From contig NZ_JAKCMI010000021.1 of the NCBI RefSeq assembly GCF_021412585.1, forward strand, positions 124,001-188,000: DNA of 64,000 nucleotides, in the 5' to 3' direction. A program made the position numbers and the translations under genes. Source of the stretch: Halomonas alkalisoli. GTDB taxonomy: Bacteria > Pseudomonadota > Gammaproteobacteria > Pseudomonadales > Halomonadaceae. The notes beneath the pieces were generated by a model. The model was given only the letters and a program-made list of their open reading frames with translations. It was not told the DNA's origin and did not search any database. This document shows positions 44,239-52,894 of this stretch, piece by piece (the stretch's first letter is position 1; each line of letters starts with the position of its first letter).

Positions 44239-44889
44239 TCAGCCGCCCCGTGCCGGGCGGCTCATGGCGCTGCCCGACGCCGGCCGCTCGACCACGAACA
44301 AGTCGCTGGTTCGGGCGTAGTCGTTGCCGGCCATGCGCCCGATGGGTCGTAGCGCGTCGATGGATACGTGCCGGCCATTCCACACCGCATCGTCCACATG
44401 GATCGATACCACCTCCGCCAGTACCAGGTTGCCGGCCAGGGGCTGGTCACCGAAACGGATGATCTCGCGAAGCCGGCAGCCGAAGGCCACCGGCGCACCC
44501 GCCACCCGGGGCACAGAGACCCCGGGCATCGGCAGTTTCTCCAGTCCCGCCAGGGCAAATTCATCCTCGTGGTGAGGAAGTCCAGCGCTGGTGGCGTTCA
44601 TCTCCTCCACCAGGCCCTCGCCGCTGATATGGATCACGCACTCCCTCACCTGTTCCAGGTTGCGAATGGTGTCCTTGGGTTGTCCCTCGCCATCGAGCAG
44701 CGGCGAGAATCCCAGCACCGGCGGCGCTACACTCACCACATTGAAGAAAGAGAACGGCGCCAGGTTGGCGTTGCCGTTGCGATCGAGCGTCGACACCCAG
44801 GCGATGGGGCGCGGGCAGACGCTGCCCGAGAAGAGACGGTAGATGGCCCCGATGCTCAGCGAGGCCTCCTCCAGCAGATAGTCGCTCAT
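44239..44889 (-). CDS. Flavin reductase-like / FMN-binding split-barrel protein
   Basis: The 216-residue protein has the flavin reductase-like domain: RLFSGSVCPRPIAWVSTLD, NLAPFSFFNVVSVAPPVLGF and the RVAGAPVAFGCRLREI region. It binds FMN or FAD and may supply reduced flavin to an oxygenase; no partner oxygenase is nearby. It begins 1 bp after the stop of the GntR regulator, so it is in that operon. The start MSDYLLEEASLS was chosen over an upstream ATG, which overlaps the regulator. Confidence 0.82.
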   Translation of the reverse strand: MSDYLLEEASLSIGAIYRLFSGSVCPRPIAWVSTLDRNGNANLAPFSFFNVVSVAPPVLGFSPLLDGEGQPKDTIRNLEQVRECVIHISGEGLVEEMNATSAGLPHHEDEFALAGLEKLPMPGVSVPRVAGAPVAFGCRLREIIRFGDQPLAGNLVLAEVVSIHVDDAVWNGRHVSIDALRPIGRMAGNDYARTSDLFVVERPASGSAMSRPARGG

Positions 44890-44890
44890 G

Positions 44891-45598
44891 TCAGGCCCTT
44901 GTTCGGTCATGGGGGGCGTCCAGGCGGGTCGCCGACGCATCCAGCTTCTTGACGCTGGCGATGAAATCGCTGAACCGCTCGCCCTGGATCAACACATGCT
45001 CGCGCAGCGTCTGCTCCGCAAGCTCTGCCTCGCCCTGCTCGATGGCGGCGACAATCTTGCGATGTTCGGCAAGCGAGCCGCCCATGCGCTGGCGTACCTG
45101 AAGCTGCAGCCGGCGGTAGGGCTTGAGTCGCTGCTTCAGTTGCCGCGCCTCCTGCGCCAGGAAGCCATTGTGGCTGGCTGTGTAGATGCAGTCGTGGAAG
45201 GTCTCGTTCTCGTAGTAGTACTCGTCGGTATCGCCCGCCTCGGCCGCCGCTTCACAGCGGGCCAGGGCCTCGCGCAGTGCGGCGAGTTCCTCCTCGCTGA
45301 TACGCCGTGCCGCCAGGCGCCCGCACATGCCCTCCAGCTCCGCCATCACTTCGAACATCTCGATCAACTGGTCGATGCCGATCCGGGCGACGAAGGTGCC
45401 CTTCTTGGGCGACACCGTGACCAGGCCGCTGGCCACCAGTTGCTGAATCGCCTCGCGTACGGGGGTGCGCGAAACACTGAACTCCCGGCCCAGGGCCTCC
45501 GGATCGAGCCGCTCTCCCGGCGTCAGCCGACCGTTGATGATGTCATCCTCCAGAGCATCCCTGAGTCGTTGCGCGCTCGAACGTTTAACACTGCTCAC
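44891..45598 (-). CDS. matR: GntR-family (FCD) regulator of the malonate operon
   Basis: The 235-residue protein has a GntR winged helix (LGREFSVSRTPVREAIQQLV, about 36-55) and FCD domain (about 80-215). It is transcribed away from the malonate TRAP/decarboxylase operon with a perfect TGATGTATACATCA palindrome between them. By analogy with MatR of other malonate operons it likely represses the operon and is released by malonate or malonyl-CoA; the name is given by position, not by close sequence match. Confidence 0.82.
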   Translation of the reverse strand: MSSVKRSSAQRLRDALEDDIINGRLTPGERLDPEALGREFSVSRTPVREAIQQLVASGLVTVSPKKGTFVARIGIDQLIEMFEVMAELEGMCGRLAARRISEEELAALREALARCEAAAEAGDTDEYYYENETFHDCIYTASHNGFLAQEARQLKQRLKPYRRLQLQVRQRMGGSLAEHRKIVAAIEQGEAELAEQTLREHVLIQGERFSDFIASVKKLDASATRLDAPHDRTRA

Positions 45599-45694
45599 CT
45601 GTCACCTCCATGACACACCTTCATGACATGACCACCCCGCCGCTCCCCTACCTTGCCTGCGGGTTTGCCTGCTGGCGATTCAGACCGGCCAATG

Positions 45695-45734
45695 TTGACA
45701 ACAGTATATATGAGGTCTATTGATGTATACATCA
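45695..45734 (+). promoter_or_regulatory. Promoter and GntR operator of the malonate operon
   Basis: TTGACA (45695-45700) is a perfect -35 box; the -10 should fall about 45718-45723, though no good hexamer is present. TGATGTATACATCA (45721-45734) is a perfect 14-bp palindrome at the expected transcription start, 65 bp before dctP. A repressor bound here would block initiation. Confidence 0.7.
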
Positions 45735-45798
45735 GCTCGCCTGATAAACACTAGTCACAGTAACAACCATACACAAAAACAAATTCTGGAGCCTCAAG

Positions 45799-46800
45799 AT
45801 GACACGCCAAATCAAGCCTGCCGCTACCGCAGCGCTCGGACTCGCCATCGCCTTCAGCGGCATCGCCTCGGCCGACACCGTCCTTCGTGCCTCTCACCAG
45901 TTCCCCGGCGGCCAGGGAGACGTTCGCGACGAGATGGTGCAGATGATGGCACGCCACGTCGCCGAGGCGGATGTGGGCCTCAGCATACAAGTCTACCCCG
46001 GCCAGTCGCTGTTCAAGGCCAACGAGCAGTGGGGCGCCCTGGTTCGCGGTCGCCTGGACCTCACCCTGCTGCCGCTGGACTATGCCAGCGGTCGTCACCC
46101 GGAGTTTTCCGCCACCCTGATGCCCGGCCTGGTGCGCAACCATGAGCACGCCAAGCGCCTGAACGACTCCGAATACATGGCGATGATCCACTCGGTGATC
46201 GAGGAAGGGGGCGCCCGGGTACTGGCCGACACCTGGCTGTCGGGGGGCTTCGCCTCCAGCGAGCAGTGCATCACCTCGCCGGATACCGTGCGCGGCCAGA
46301 ACATCCGGGCTGCCGGGCCAGCCTTCGAACAGATGCTGCAGGCCGCCGGCGCCTCGATCGCTTCCATGCCCTCCTCCGAGGTCTATACCGCGATGCAGAC
46401 GGGCGTGCTGGACGCCGCGAACACCTCGTCGATGTCGTTCATCTCCTTCCGGCTCTACGAACAGGTCGAATGCCTCACCGAGCCGGGTGATTTCGCCCTG
46501 TGGTTCATGTACGAGCCGGTGCTGATCTCCGACCAGGTCTGGCAGGGCCTCAACGAGGAGCAGCAGGCGGCACTTGCCGAGGCCGGCAAGGCCGCCGAGG
46601 AGTTCTTCGCCGCCGAGGCTGCGGCCATCGACCAGCAGATGGTCGAGGTGTACGAAGAGAATGGAATCGAGGTGGTACGCATGAGCGAGGAGGACTACAA
46701 CGCCTGGCTCGAGATCGCCCAGGAGACCTCCTACAAGAACTTTGCCGAGAACGTGCCCAACGGCCAGGCGATCATCGACGCCGCCCTCGCCGTGGAGTGA
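45799..46800 (+). CDS. DctP-family TRAP receptor for malonate (matP-like)
   Basis: The 333-residue periplasmic protein has a signal peptide (GIASADTVLRASHQFPGG) and DctP features (QVYPGQSLFKANEQWGALVR, AGPAFEQMLQAAGA, MPSSEVYTAMQTGVLDAANT). It is first in an operon with dctQ, dctM, malonyl-CoA decarboxylase and malonyl-CoA synthetase, the order of matPQMAB operons, so malonate is the probable ligand. Confidence 0.9.
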   Translation: MTRQIKPAATAALGLAIAFSGIASADTVLRASHQFPGGQGDVRDEMVQMMARHVAEADVGLSIQVYPGQSLFKANEQWGALVRGRLDLTLLPLDYASGRHPEFSATLMPGLVRNHEHAKRLNDSEYMAMIHSVIEEGGARVLADTWLSGGFASSEQCITSPDTVRGQNIRAAGPAFEQMLQAAGASIASMPSSEVYTAMQTGVLDAANTSSMSFISFRLYEQVECLTEPGDFALWFMYEPVLISDQVWQGLNEEQQAALAEAGKAAEEFFAAEAAAIDQQMVEVYEENGIEVVRMSEEDYNAWLEIAQETSYKNFAENVPNGQAIIDAALAVE

Positions 46801-46878
46801 GTCCCGACCACTTGAGACACGCGTCGGCCATCCGCCCCGGACGGCCGGCGCCCTTTCACTCGGGAGGACATCCTTGCC

Positions 46879-47394
46879 ATGGCCCACTCTCAGTCCCTTG
46901 CTCAACGATCCGGCGTCGTCGGCGGCTTCATCCGCACGATGGACGTCCTGTCTCGAATCACCGCCTACCTTGCCGCCGCGCTGTTCATCGCCGGTGTGCT
47001 GGTGATCTGCCAGATGGTCTTCATCCGCTACATCCTCGGCATGAGCACCAGTTGGCAGACCGAATTCACGGTCTTCTCGGTCACCGCCGCCATGCTGCTT
47101 GGCAGCCCCTATGTGCTGATGACCGGCGGCCATGTCGCCATCACCATCCTGCCGGACGCCCTGGGCGGCCTGCCCCAGAAGCTCATGCGACTCGCGGCCT
47201 CGCTGATCGGGCTGGCCTTCTGTGCGGCGCTGGCCTACGGCGCCTGGGTCTATGTCTGGGAGGCCTGGGAAGGCGGCTGGACCACCGGCACCGTATGGAA
47301 CCCCCCGCTATGGCCGGCCCTGCTGCCGATGGCCGTGGGAGCGACGCTGCTGTCGCTGCAATACATCGCTGAAATTCTGCGCGGGGAGAACTGA
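46879..47394 (+). CDS. DctQ-family small TRAP permease (matQ-like)
   Basis: The 171-residue protein has four transmembrane helices and DctQ motifs (FIRYILGMSTSWQTEFTVFS, LMTGGHVAITILPDALG). It lies 78 bp after dctP and 2 bp before dctM. Confidence 0.9.
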   Translation: MAHSQSLAQRSGVVGGFIRTMDVLSRITAYLAAALFIAGVLVICQMVFIRYILGMSTSWQTEFTVFSVTAAMLLGSPYVLMTGGHVAITILPDALGGLPQKLMRLAASLIGLAFCAALAYGAWVYVWEAWEGGWTTGTVWNPPLWPALLPMAVGATLLSLQYIAEILRGEN

Positions 47395-47396
47395 GC

Positions 47397-48731
47397 ATGG
47401 ACCCGATTACCATGGGAATCATCGTCGCCATCGCCCTGGTCTTGCTGATGGCGATCGGCACCCCCATCGCCTTCGCCCTGGGCGGTGTCTCGCTGGTGGC
47501 CCTGATCTATGATCGCGGGCTCCCCGAACTGACCTACTTCGGCGAGACCTTCTTCGACCGCATCGCCGAGTTCGGCTTCGTGGCCATCCCGATGTTCATC
47601 CTGATGGGTGCCGCCGTGGCGTCCTCACCCACCGGGCGCGACCTCTATCGCTCGCTGGACCTGTGGATGGGGCGCCTGCCCGGCGGCCTGGCGGTCTCCA
47701 ACATCGGCGCCTGCACGATCTTCTCCGCGCTCTCCGGCTCCTCGCCGGCCACCTGCGCCGCCATCGGCAAGATGGGCATTCCAGAGATGCGCGTACGCGG
47801 CTATCCGGATGGCGTGGCGGCCGGCTGCATCGCCGCAGGTGGCACCCTGGGCATCCTCATCCCGCCCTCGGTGACCATGATCATCTACGGCATCTCCACC
47901 GAGACCTCGATCGGCCGCCTGTTCATGGCCGGCGTGGTCCCCGGCTTCATGCTGGCCGGCCTGTTCATGATCTGGACCATGATCGCCTGCCGCCTGGCCG
48001 GGGGGTACAACAACCCCATGGCCCAGTCCGCCGAGCGGGTGAAGCAGTCCATCAAGGAGAACGTCGACGCCAACCTCAAGGCGCTGATCCGCGTACTGCC
48101 GTTCCTGGCCGTGGTCGCGGGCATCCTGTTCGCCCTCTATGGCGGGGTCGCCACGCCCTCGGAAGCCGCCGGCGTCGGGGCTTTCCTGTGCGTGGCCCTG
48201 GCAGTGATCATCTACCGCATGTGGCAGGTGGGACCGATCAAGCTGATCATGCGCGACTCGCTGCGCGAAAGCGTGATGATCATGCTGATCATCGCCACCG
48301 CCGAGGTGTTCGCCTACGCGCTCTCCTCGATGTTCATCACCCAGACCATCGCGGCAGCCATCAGCGATCTCGACGTCAATCGCTGGGTGCTGATGGGCAT
48401 CATCAACCTGTTCCTGCTGGTCGCCGGTTTCTTCCTGCCGCCGGTGGCGGTGATCGTGATGACCGCGCCGATCCTGCTACCGATCATCCTGGCCGCCAAC
48501 TTCGATCCGTACTGGTTCGCGGTGATCCTGACCATCAACCTGGAGATCGGCCTGATCACGCCGCCGGTGGGCCTGAACCTGTTCATCATCAAGGGCATCG
48601 CCCCGGACATCTCGCTGCGCGATATCCTGCTGGGCAGCCTGCCCTACGCGCTGTGCATGGTGCTCGGCATCCTGCTGCTCTGCTTCTTCCCGGGTATCGC
48701 CCTGTGGCTACCCAACCTGATCATGGGCTAA
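47397..48731 (+). CDS. DctM-family large TRAP permease (matM-like)
   Basis: The 444-residue protein has about 12 helices and DctM motifs (FVAIPMFILMGAAVASSPTG, IFSALSGSSPATCAAIGKMG, GGTLGILIPPSVTMIIYG, LTINLEIGLITPPVGLNLF). It is the channel that moves malonate across the inner membrane with Na+. The C-terminus LLCFFPGIALWLPNLIMG helped identify the DctM remnant at 34384. Confidence 0.93.
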   Translation: MDPITMGIIVAIALVLLMAIGTPIAFALGGVSLVALIYDRGLPELTYFGETFFDRIAEFGFVAIPMFILMGAAVASSPTGRDLYRSLDLWMGRLPGGLAVSNIGACTIFSALSGSSPATCAAIGKMGIPEMRVRGYPDGVAAGCIAAGGTLGILIPPSVTMIIYGISTETSIGRLFMAGVVPGFMLAGLFMIWTMIACRLAGGYNNPMAQSAERVKQSIKENVDANLKALIRVLPFLAVVAGILFALYGGVATPSEAAGVGAFLCVALAVIIYRMWQVGPIKLIMRDSLRESVMIMLIIATAEVFAYALSSMFITQTIAAAISDLDVNRWVLMGIINLFLLVAGFFLPPVAVIVMTAPILLPIILAANFDPYWFAVILTINLEIGLITPPVGLNLFIIKGIAPDISLRDILLGSLPYALCMVLGILLLCFFPGIALWLPNLIMG

Positions 48732-48744
48732 GGAGGCTCTATCC

Positions 48745-50121
48745 ATGAACATGACCTTCCTGCAGGAGCTGTTCAACAGCATCACCCAGCGCGACGCCCT
48801 GCTGCGGCGTCGCCAGGGGGAGATCGTTGCGCCGGACCATGCTCAGCTGATCAAGGCCTGCCACGCCCTGCTGGAAAGCGATGGAGAGGCGTCGAGCATC
48901 GCCCTGGCCAGCCGGGCCCTGGCCATGTATCGCCAGCTGGGCGAGGAGGAGCGGCGGCGCTTCTTCGAATGCCTGGAAACCGAGTTCGCCGCCGAGCCAA
49001 CCGACATCGACAGGGCCTATGCGGCCTACCGGGAAGCGCGCAACAACGCCAACCTGCAGACGCTGTTCGATGCCTGCGAACCGCGCCGGCAGGAGCTGTT
49101 CCGGCGGCTCAACCTGGCCAGCAACGGCACTTACGAGCTGGTGCGCATGCGCGAGGACCTGCTGGGGCTGCTGCGCGAGCCCCGCTCTGACGGGAAAGAA
49201 CTCAATGCCATCGACGCCGACTTCTCCCACCTGTTCGGTTCCTGGTTCAACCGCGGCTTCCTGATGCTCAAGCGTATCGACTGGAACACGCCGGCATCGA
49301 TCCTGGAGAAGATCATTCGCTACGAGGCGGTGCACGAGATCCGCGACTGGGACGACCTGCGTCGTCGGCTCGACGCCCGCGACCGGCGCTGCTTCGCCTT
49401 CTTCCACCCGGCGATCGGCGACGAACCGCTGATCTTCGTCGAGGTGGCCCTGTGCAAGGGCCTCCCCGACAGGATCCAGCCGATACTCTCGGGGGAGAGT
49501 GCCGGCGAGCGAGACATCGACGACCCCGAGGCCGCCGATGCCGCCGCCTTCTTCGGCATCAGCAACTGCCAGACCGGCCTGCGCGGCATTTCCTTCGGCA
49601 ACTTCCTGATCAAGCAGGTGGTCCAGGAACTCAAGCAGGAGCTGCCCCAGCTCAAGCACTTCGTGACCCTCTCGCCGGTCCCCGGCTTCAGCCAGTGGCT
49701 CGCGGGCTGCCGCACCGACGAGAGCCTGCCGGCCGAACTGCGCCGCACCCTGGAAGGGCTCGACAGCCCCGACTGGCATCGCGACCCGGAGCAGAGCGAT
49801 CGCCTGAAGGCCATCATCAAGCCCCTGGCCGCACGCTACCTGGTGGAGGAGAAGAATGCCCGCGGCCTGCCGCTCAACCCGGTGGCCCGTTTCCACCTGG
49901 GTAACGGCGCCGAACTGAAGCGCATCAACTGGCTTGGCGATGTCTCGCCCAAGGGCCTGAAACAGGCCGAGGGACTCATGGTCAACTATCTCTACGTACT
50001 CGACGACATCGAGCGAAATCACGAAAATTACATCGCCAACGCCAAGGTGGCCCACTCGAACGAGGTCCGCGACCTCGTTCGCCGCGCCAGGAAAATGGCC
50101 AAGGGAGAGAACGTCAAATGA
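48745..50121 (+). CDS. Malonyl-CoA decarboxylase
   Basis: The 458-residue enzyme converts malonyl-CoA to acetyl-CoA and CO2. Family stretches are DFSHLFGSWFNRGFLMLKRI, VEVALCKGLPDRIQPIL, FFGISNCQTGLRGISFGNFL, FVTLSPVPGFSQWL and ARFHLGNGAELKRINW with the catalytic Ser/His. It is the second step of malonate use after MatB. The stop overlaps matB by ATGA. Confidence 0.96.
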   Translation: MNMTFLQELFNSITQRDALLRRRQGEIVAPDHAQLIKACHALLESDGEASSIALASRALAMYRQLGEEERRRFFECLETEFAAEPTDIDRAYAAYREARNNANLQTLFDACEPRRQELFRRLNLASNGTYELVRMREDLLGLLREPRSDGKELNAIDADFSHLFGSWFNRGFLMLKRIDWNTPASILEKIIRYEAVHEIRDWDDLRRRLDARDRRCFAFFHPAIGDEPLIFVEVALCKGLPDRIQPILSGESAGERDIDDPEAADAAAFFGISNCQTGLRGISFGNFLIKQVVQELKQELPQLKHFVTLSPVPGFSQWLAGCRTDESLPAELRRTLEGLDSPDWHRDPEQSDRLKAIIKPLAARYLVEEKNARGLPLNPVARFHLGNGAELKRINWLGDVSPKGLKQAEGLMVNYLYVLDDIERNHENYIANAKVAHSNEVRDLVRRARKMAKGENVK

Positions 50122-51635
50122 GCCAGAACCTTTTCGAAACCTTCGCCGCCCGCATGCAGGAACGCGGCGATGCCGATTTCATCACTACCCGTGACGGCCG
50201 CCGCTACAGCCACGCCGCTGCCCTGGCCGCCAGCGCCCGGCTGGCCGGTGCCCTGGCCGCGCTGGGTGTCGCCCCCGGCGACCGGGTCGCCGTGCAGGTC
50301 GACAAGAGCCCCGAGGCGATCCTGCTCTATCTCGCCTGCCTGCGGATCGGCGGCGTCTACCTGCCGCTCAACACCGGCTATACCGCCGACGAGATCCGCT
50401 ACTTCCTTGCCGACGCCGAACCGGCCCTGTTCGTCTGCCGCCCGGCCGCCCTGGACCAGGCCCGGGCGGTGGCCAGCGAGACCGGCTGCCCGGCGGTGGA
50501 AACCCTGGGCACCGACGGCGACGGCAGCCTGATGCAGGCCGCCGAGCGGGCCACGCCCCACGACACCATCGAGCCGCGTGAGGAGAACGACCTGGCCGCG
50601 ATCCTCTATACCTCGGGCACCACCGGGCGCTCCAAGGGCGCCATGCTGACCCACCGCAACCTGGGCTCCAATGCCGCCACCCTGGTCGAGGCCTGGCGCT
50701 TTACCGCCGAGGACCGCCTGATCCACGCCCTGCCGATCTTCCACACCCACGGGCTGTTCGTCGGCTGCAACGTCACCCTGATGGCCGGCTCGAGCATGCT
50801 GTTCCTGCCGAGCTTCGACGCCGACGTGATCTTCGAGGAGCTGCCTCGCGGCAGCGTGATGATGGGCGTGCCGACCTTCTACACGCGGCTGATCCAGGAT
50901 CCGCGCCTGACCCCCGAAGCCACCGCCAACATGCGGCTGTTCGTCTCCGGCTCGGCCCCGCTCACCGCCGAGACCCACCGGGAGTTCGAACAGAAGAGCG
51001 GTCATGCCATCCTCGAGCGCTACGGCATGACCGAAACCAACATGAACCTCTCCAACCCCTACGACGGCGAGCGTCGCGCCGGCACCGTGGGCATGCCGCT
51101 GCCGGGCGTGGAGTATCGCATCACCAACCGCGAAACCCATGAGCCGCTCCCCAATGGCGAGATCGGCATGCTCGAGATTCGCGGCCCCAACGTCTTCATC
51201 GGCTACTGGCGGATGCCCGAGAAGACCCGCGAGGAGCTGCTGGAGGATGGCTTCTTCGTCACCGGCGACCTGGCCATGGTCGACGAACGCGGCTACGTCC
51301 ATATCGTCGGCCGCGACAAGGACATGGTCATTTCCGGGGGCTACAACGTCTATCCCAAGGAGGTCGAGCAGGTGATCGACGAACTGGAGGGGGTGAAGGA
51401 ATCCGCCGTGATCGGCCTGCCCCACCCGGACTTCGGCGAAGGCGTTACCGCCGTGGTGGTGCCGGAAGCCGACGCCCGGCTCGACGAGCGGGGTGTCATC
51501 GACTTCCTCAAGGACCGGCTGGCGAAGTACAAGCAGCCCAAGCGGGTGCTCTTCGTCGACGCACTGCCCTACAACACCATGGGCAAGGTGCAGAAGAATG
51601 AGCTGCGCAAGATTTACCAGGACATCTATCGTTAG
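50118..51635 (+). CDS. matB: Malonyl-CoA synthetase (MatB)
   Basis: The 505-residue acyl-CoA synthetase makes malonyl-CoA from malonate, CoA and ATP. Motifs: AMP-binding YTSGTTGRSKGAMLTH (about 160-175), ERYGMTETNMNLSNPYDGER, TGDLAMVDERGY and the C-terminal Lys in NTMGKVQKNELRK. The substrate pocket motif MTETNMNLSNP is typical of MatB. It is coupled to the decarboxylase by a 4-bp overlap. Confidence 0.95.
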   Translation: MSQNLFETFAARMQERGDADFITTRDGRRYSHAAALAASARLAGALAALGVAPGDRVAVQVDKSPEAILLYLACLRIGGVYLPLNTGYTADEIRYFLADAEPALFVCRPAALDQARAVASETGCPAVETLGTDGDGSLMQAAERATPHDTIEPREENDLAAILYTSGTTGRSKGAMLTHRNLGSNAATLVEAWRFTAEDRLIHALPIFHTHGLFVGCNVTLMAGSSMLFLPSFDADVIFEELPRGSVMMGVPTFYTRLIQDPRLTPEATANMRLFVSGSAPLTAETHREFEQKSGHAILERYGMTETNMNLSNPYDGERRAGTVGMPLPGVEYRITNRETHEPLPNGEIGMLEIRGPNVFIGYWRMPEKTREELLEDGFFVTGDLAMVDERGYVHIVGRDKDMVISGGYNVYPKEVEQVIDELEGVKESAVIGLPHPDFGEGVTAVVVPEADARLDERGVIDFLKDRLAKYKQPKRVLFVDALPYNTMGKVQKNELRKIYQDIYR

Positions 51636-51670
51636 GAAACACTGACGAGACAGAAGAGGCAACGACCAAC

Positions 51671-52273
51671 ATGCCCAAGCGCATCACCTACTACTTCAGC
51701 CAGGTATCGCCCTGGACCTACCTGGGCCATGCCCGGCTCGGCGAGATCGCCGCCCGCCACGGCGCCACCATCGACTATGTGCCGATCACGCTCAGCGCAG
51801 TATTCCCCAGGACCGGCGGGCTGCCGCTGCCCAAGCGGGCGCCCGAGCGCCAGGCCTACCGCATGGCGGAGCTGAAGCGCTGGCCGCAGGAGCTTGGCAT
51901 CCCCCTCAACCGGCAACCCAAGCACTTCCCCACCGACGACCGCCCGGCGGCGCGCCTGGCACTGACCGCCAAGGCCCATGGCCACGACATCGCCGAACTG
52001 TCGCTGGCCATACTCAAGGCCTGCTGGGCCGAGGAGCGTGACGTCGCCGACCTCGACACGCTGCGCGAGATCGCCGACGCCTGCGGCCTGGACGGCCAGG
52101 CGCTGCTGGAGGAGTCGGAATCGGACGTGGGGCAGCAGCGCCTCGATGAGGCCTGCGAACAGGCCGTCGCGGCAGGCTGCTTCGGCTCCCCGTGGTACGA
52201 CATCGACGGTGAGCCCTTCTGGGGGCAAGACAGGCTCGATCTGGTCGAGAAGAAACTGGCCGGCGAACCGTGA
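51671..52273 (+). CDS. DsbA-fold 2-hydroxychromene-2-carboxylate isomerase-like protein
   Basis: The 200-residue protein has a thioredoxin-like fold with Ser where DsbA has the CxxC (YYFSQVSPWTYLG) and the GSPWYDIDGEPFWGQDRLDLV end typical of glutathione-dependent 2-hydroxychromene-2-carboxylate isomerase-like proteins. The true substrate is probably a glutathione-linked compound and need not be aromatic. It follows matB by 35 bp and may be a passenger of the malonate operon. The stop overlaps the next gene. Confidence 0.8.
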   Translation: MPKRITYYFSQVSPWTYLGHARLGEIAARHGATIDYVPITLSAVFPRTGGLPLPKRAPERQAYRMAELKRWPQELGIPLNRQPKHFPTDDRPAARLALTAKAHGHDIAELSLAILKACWAEERDVADLDTLREIADACGLDGQALLEESESDVGQQRLDEACEQAVAAGCFGSPWYDIDGEPFWGQDRLDLVEKKLAGEP

Positions 52274-52878
52274 GTCAAACCGGCATGCACTCACTCAGCC
52301 CCCGGGGGCTCGCCATCGTCGACGAGCTCGCCGAGCGTCACGATTTCAGTCGCGACGCCATTGCGCACCTGGTATTGGCCGTGGCCGACGGTGATGGCCA
52401 GATGGCGATGTTTTCGCACCCGCAGTTCGGCGGCCCCGGCCAATGGATGCAAGGTGGCATGCTGATGCTGAGCGACCCTCTCAACCATGCCTTGAACGCC
52501 CGCGTGGATGCGCTGTGCCACGAGATTGGTGAGAGGGTTGGTGGGATGGCTGGTGAAGGGATAGCGGGTGAAATAGCTGCCCAACAGCCAGCTTGGCTCG
52601 TCGCGGAAGAGAACACCGCCTGGTGGCCGGAGGAACTCGGCGCACCCAACGCGACCGGCGAACAGAACGGTTTACGCTATGCCTACTTTGCCCAGGCTCG
52701 GCGCCTCGTCGTACAGACCGACGATACCCTCCGGGTCTATGACACCCTGGACCATCGCATCCATGGCTTTGCCCAGCAGCAGGGAAGCCAGAGCCGATTG
52801 ACGGTGACCAGCCAGCACGGCGACGTCGACCTCGCCAGCCTGCCGGTCATATCCACCGGAAAACAGCCACTGAGCTAG
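52270..52878 (+). CDS. Hypothetical protein, SHOCT-family-like
   Basis: The 202-residue protein starts with GTG overlapping the preceding stop. It has FSHPQFGGPGQWMQGGMLML and LNARVDALCHEIGERV, which resemble the N-terminal part of proteins with a C-terminal SHOCT domain; I do not see the SHOCT domain itself. No signal peptide or membrane helix. Function unknown; coupled to the isomerase-like gene. Confidence 0.55.
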   Translation: MSQTGMHSLSPRGLAIVDELAERHDFSRDAIAHLVLAVADGDGQMAMFSHPQFGGPGQWMQGGMLMLSDPLNHALNARVDALCHEIGERVGGMAGEGIAGEIAAQQPAWLVAEENTAWWPEELGAPNATGEQNGLRYAYFAQARRLVVQTDDTLRVYDTLDHRIHGFAQQQGSQSRLTVTSQHGDVDLASLPVISTGKQPLS

Positions 52879-52894
52879 GAAGCGTTCTGTTTCC

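Noticed and set aside
45751..47133. Long minus-strand open frame opposite the malonate dctPQ genes
   Set aside because: Shadow of real TRAP genes; it also crosses their promoter and lacks any recognisable domain.
50028..51662. Long minus-strand open frame opposite matB
   Set aside because: It is the antisense shadow of matB: composition is biased to Val/Gly/His/Gln and shows no family pattern, while the plus strand encodes a clear acyl-CoA synthetase.
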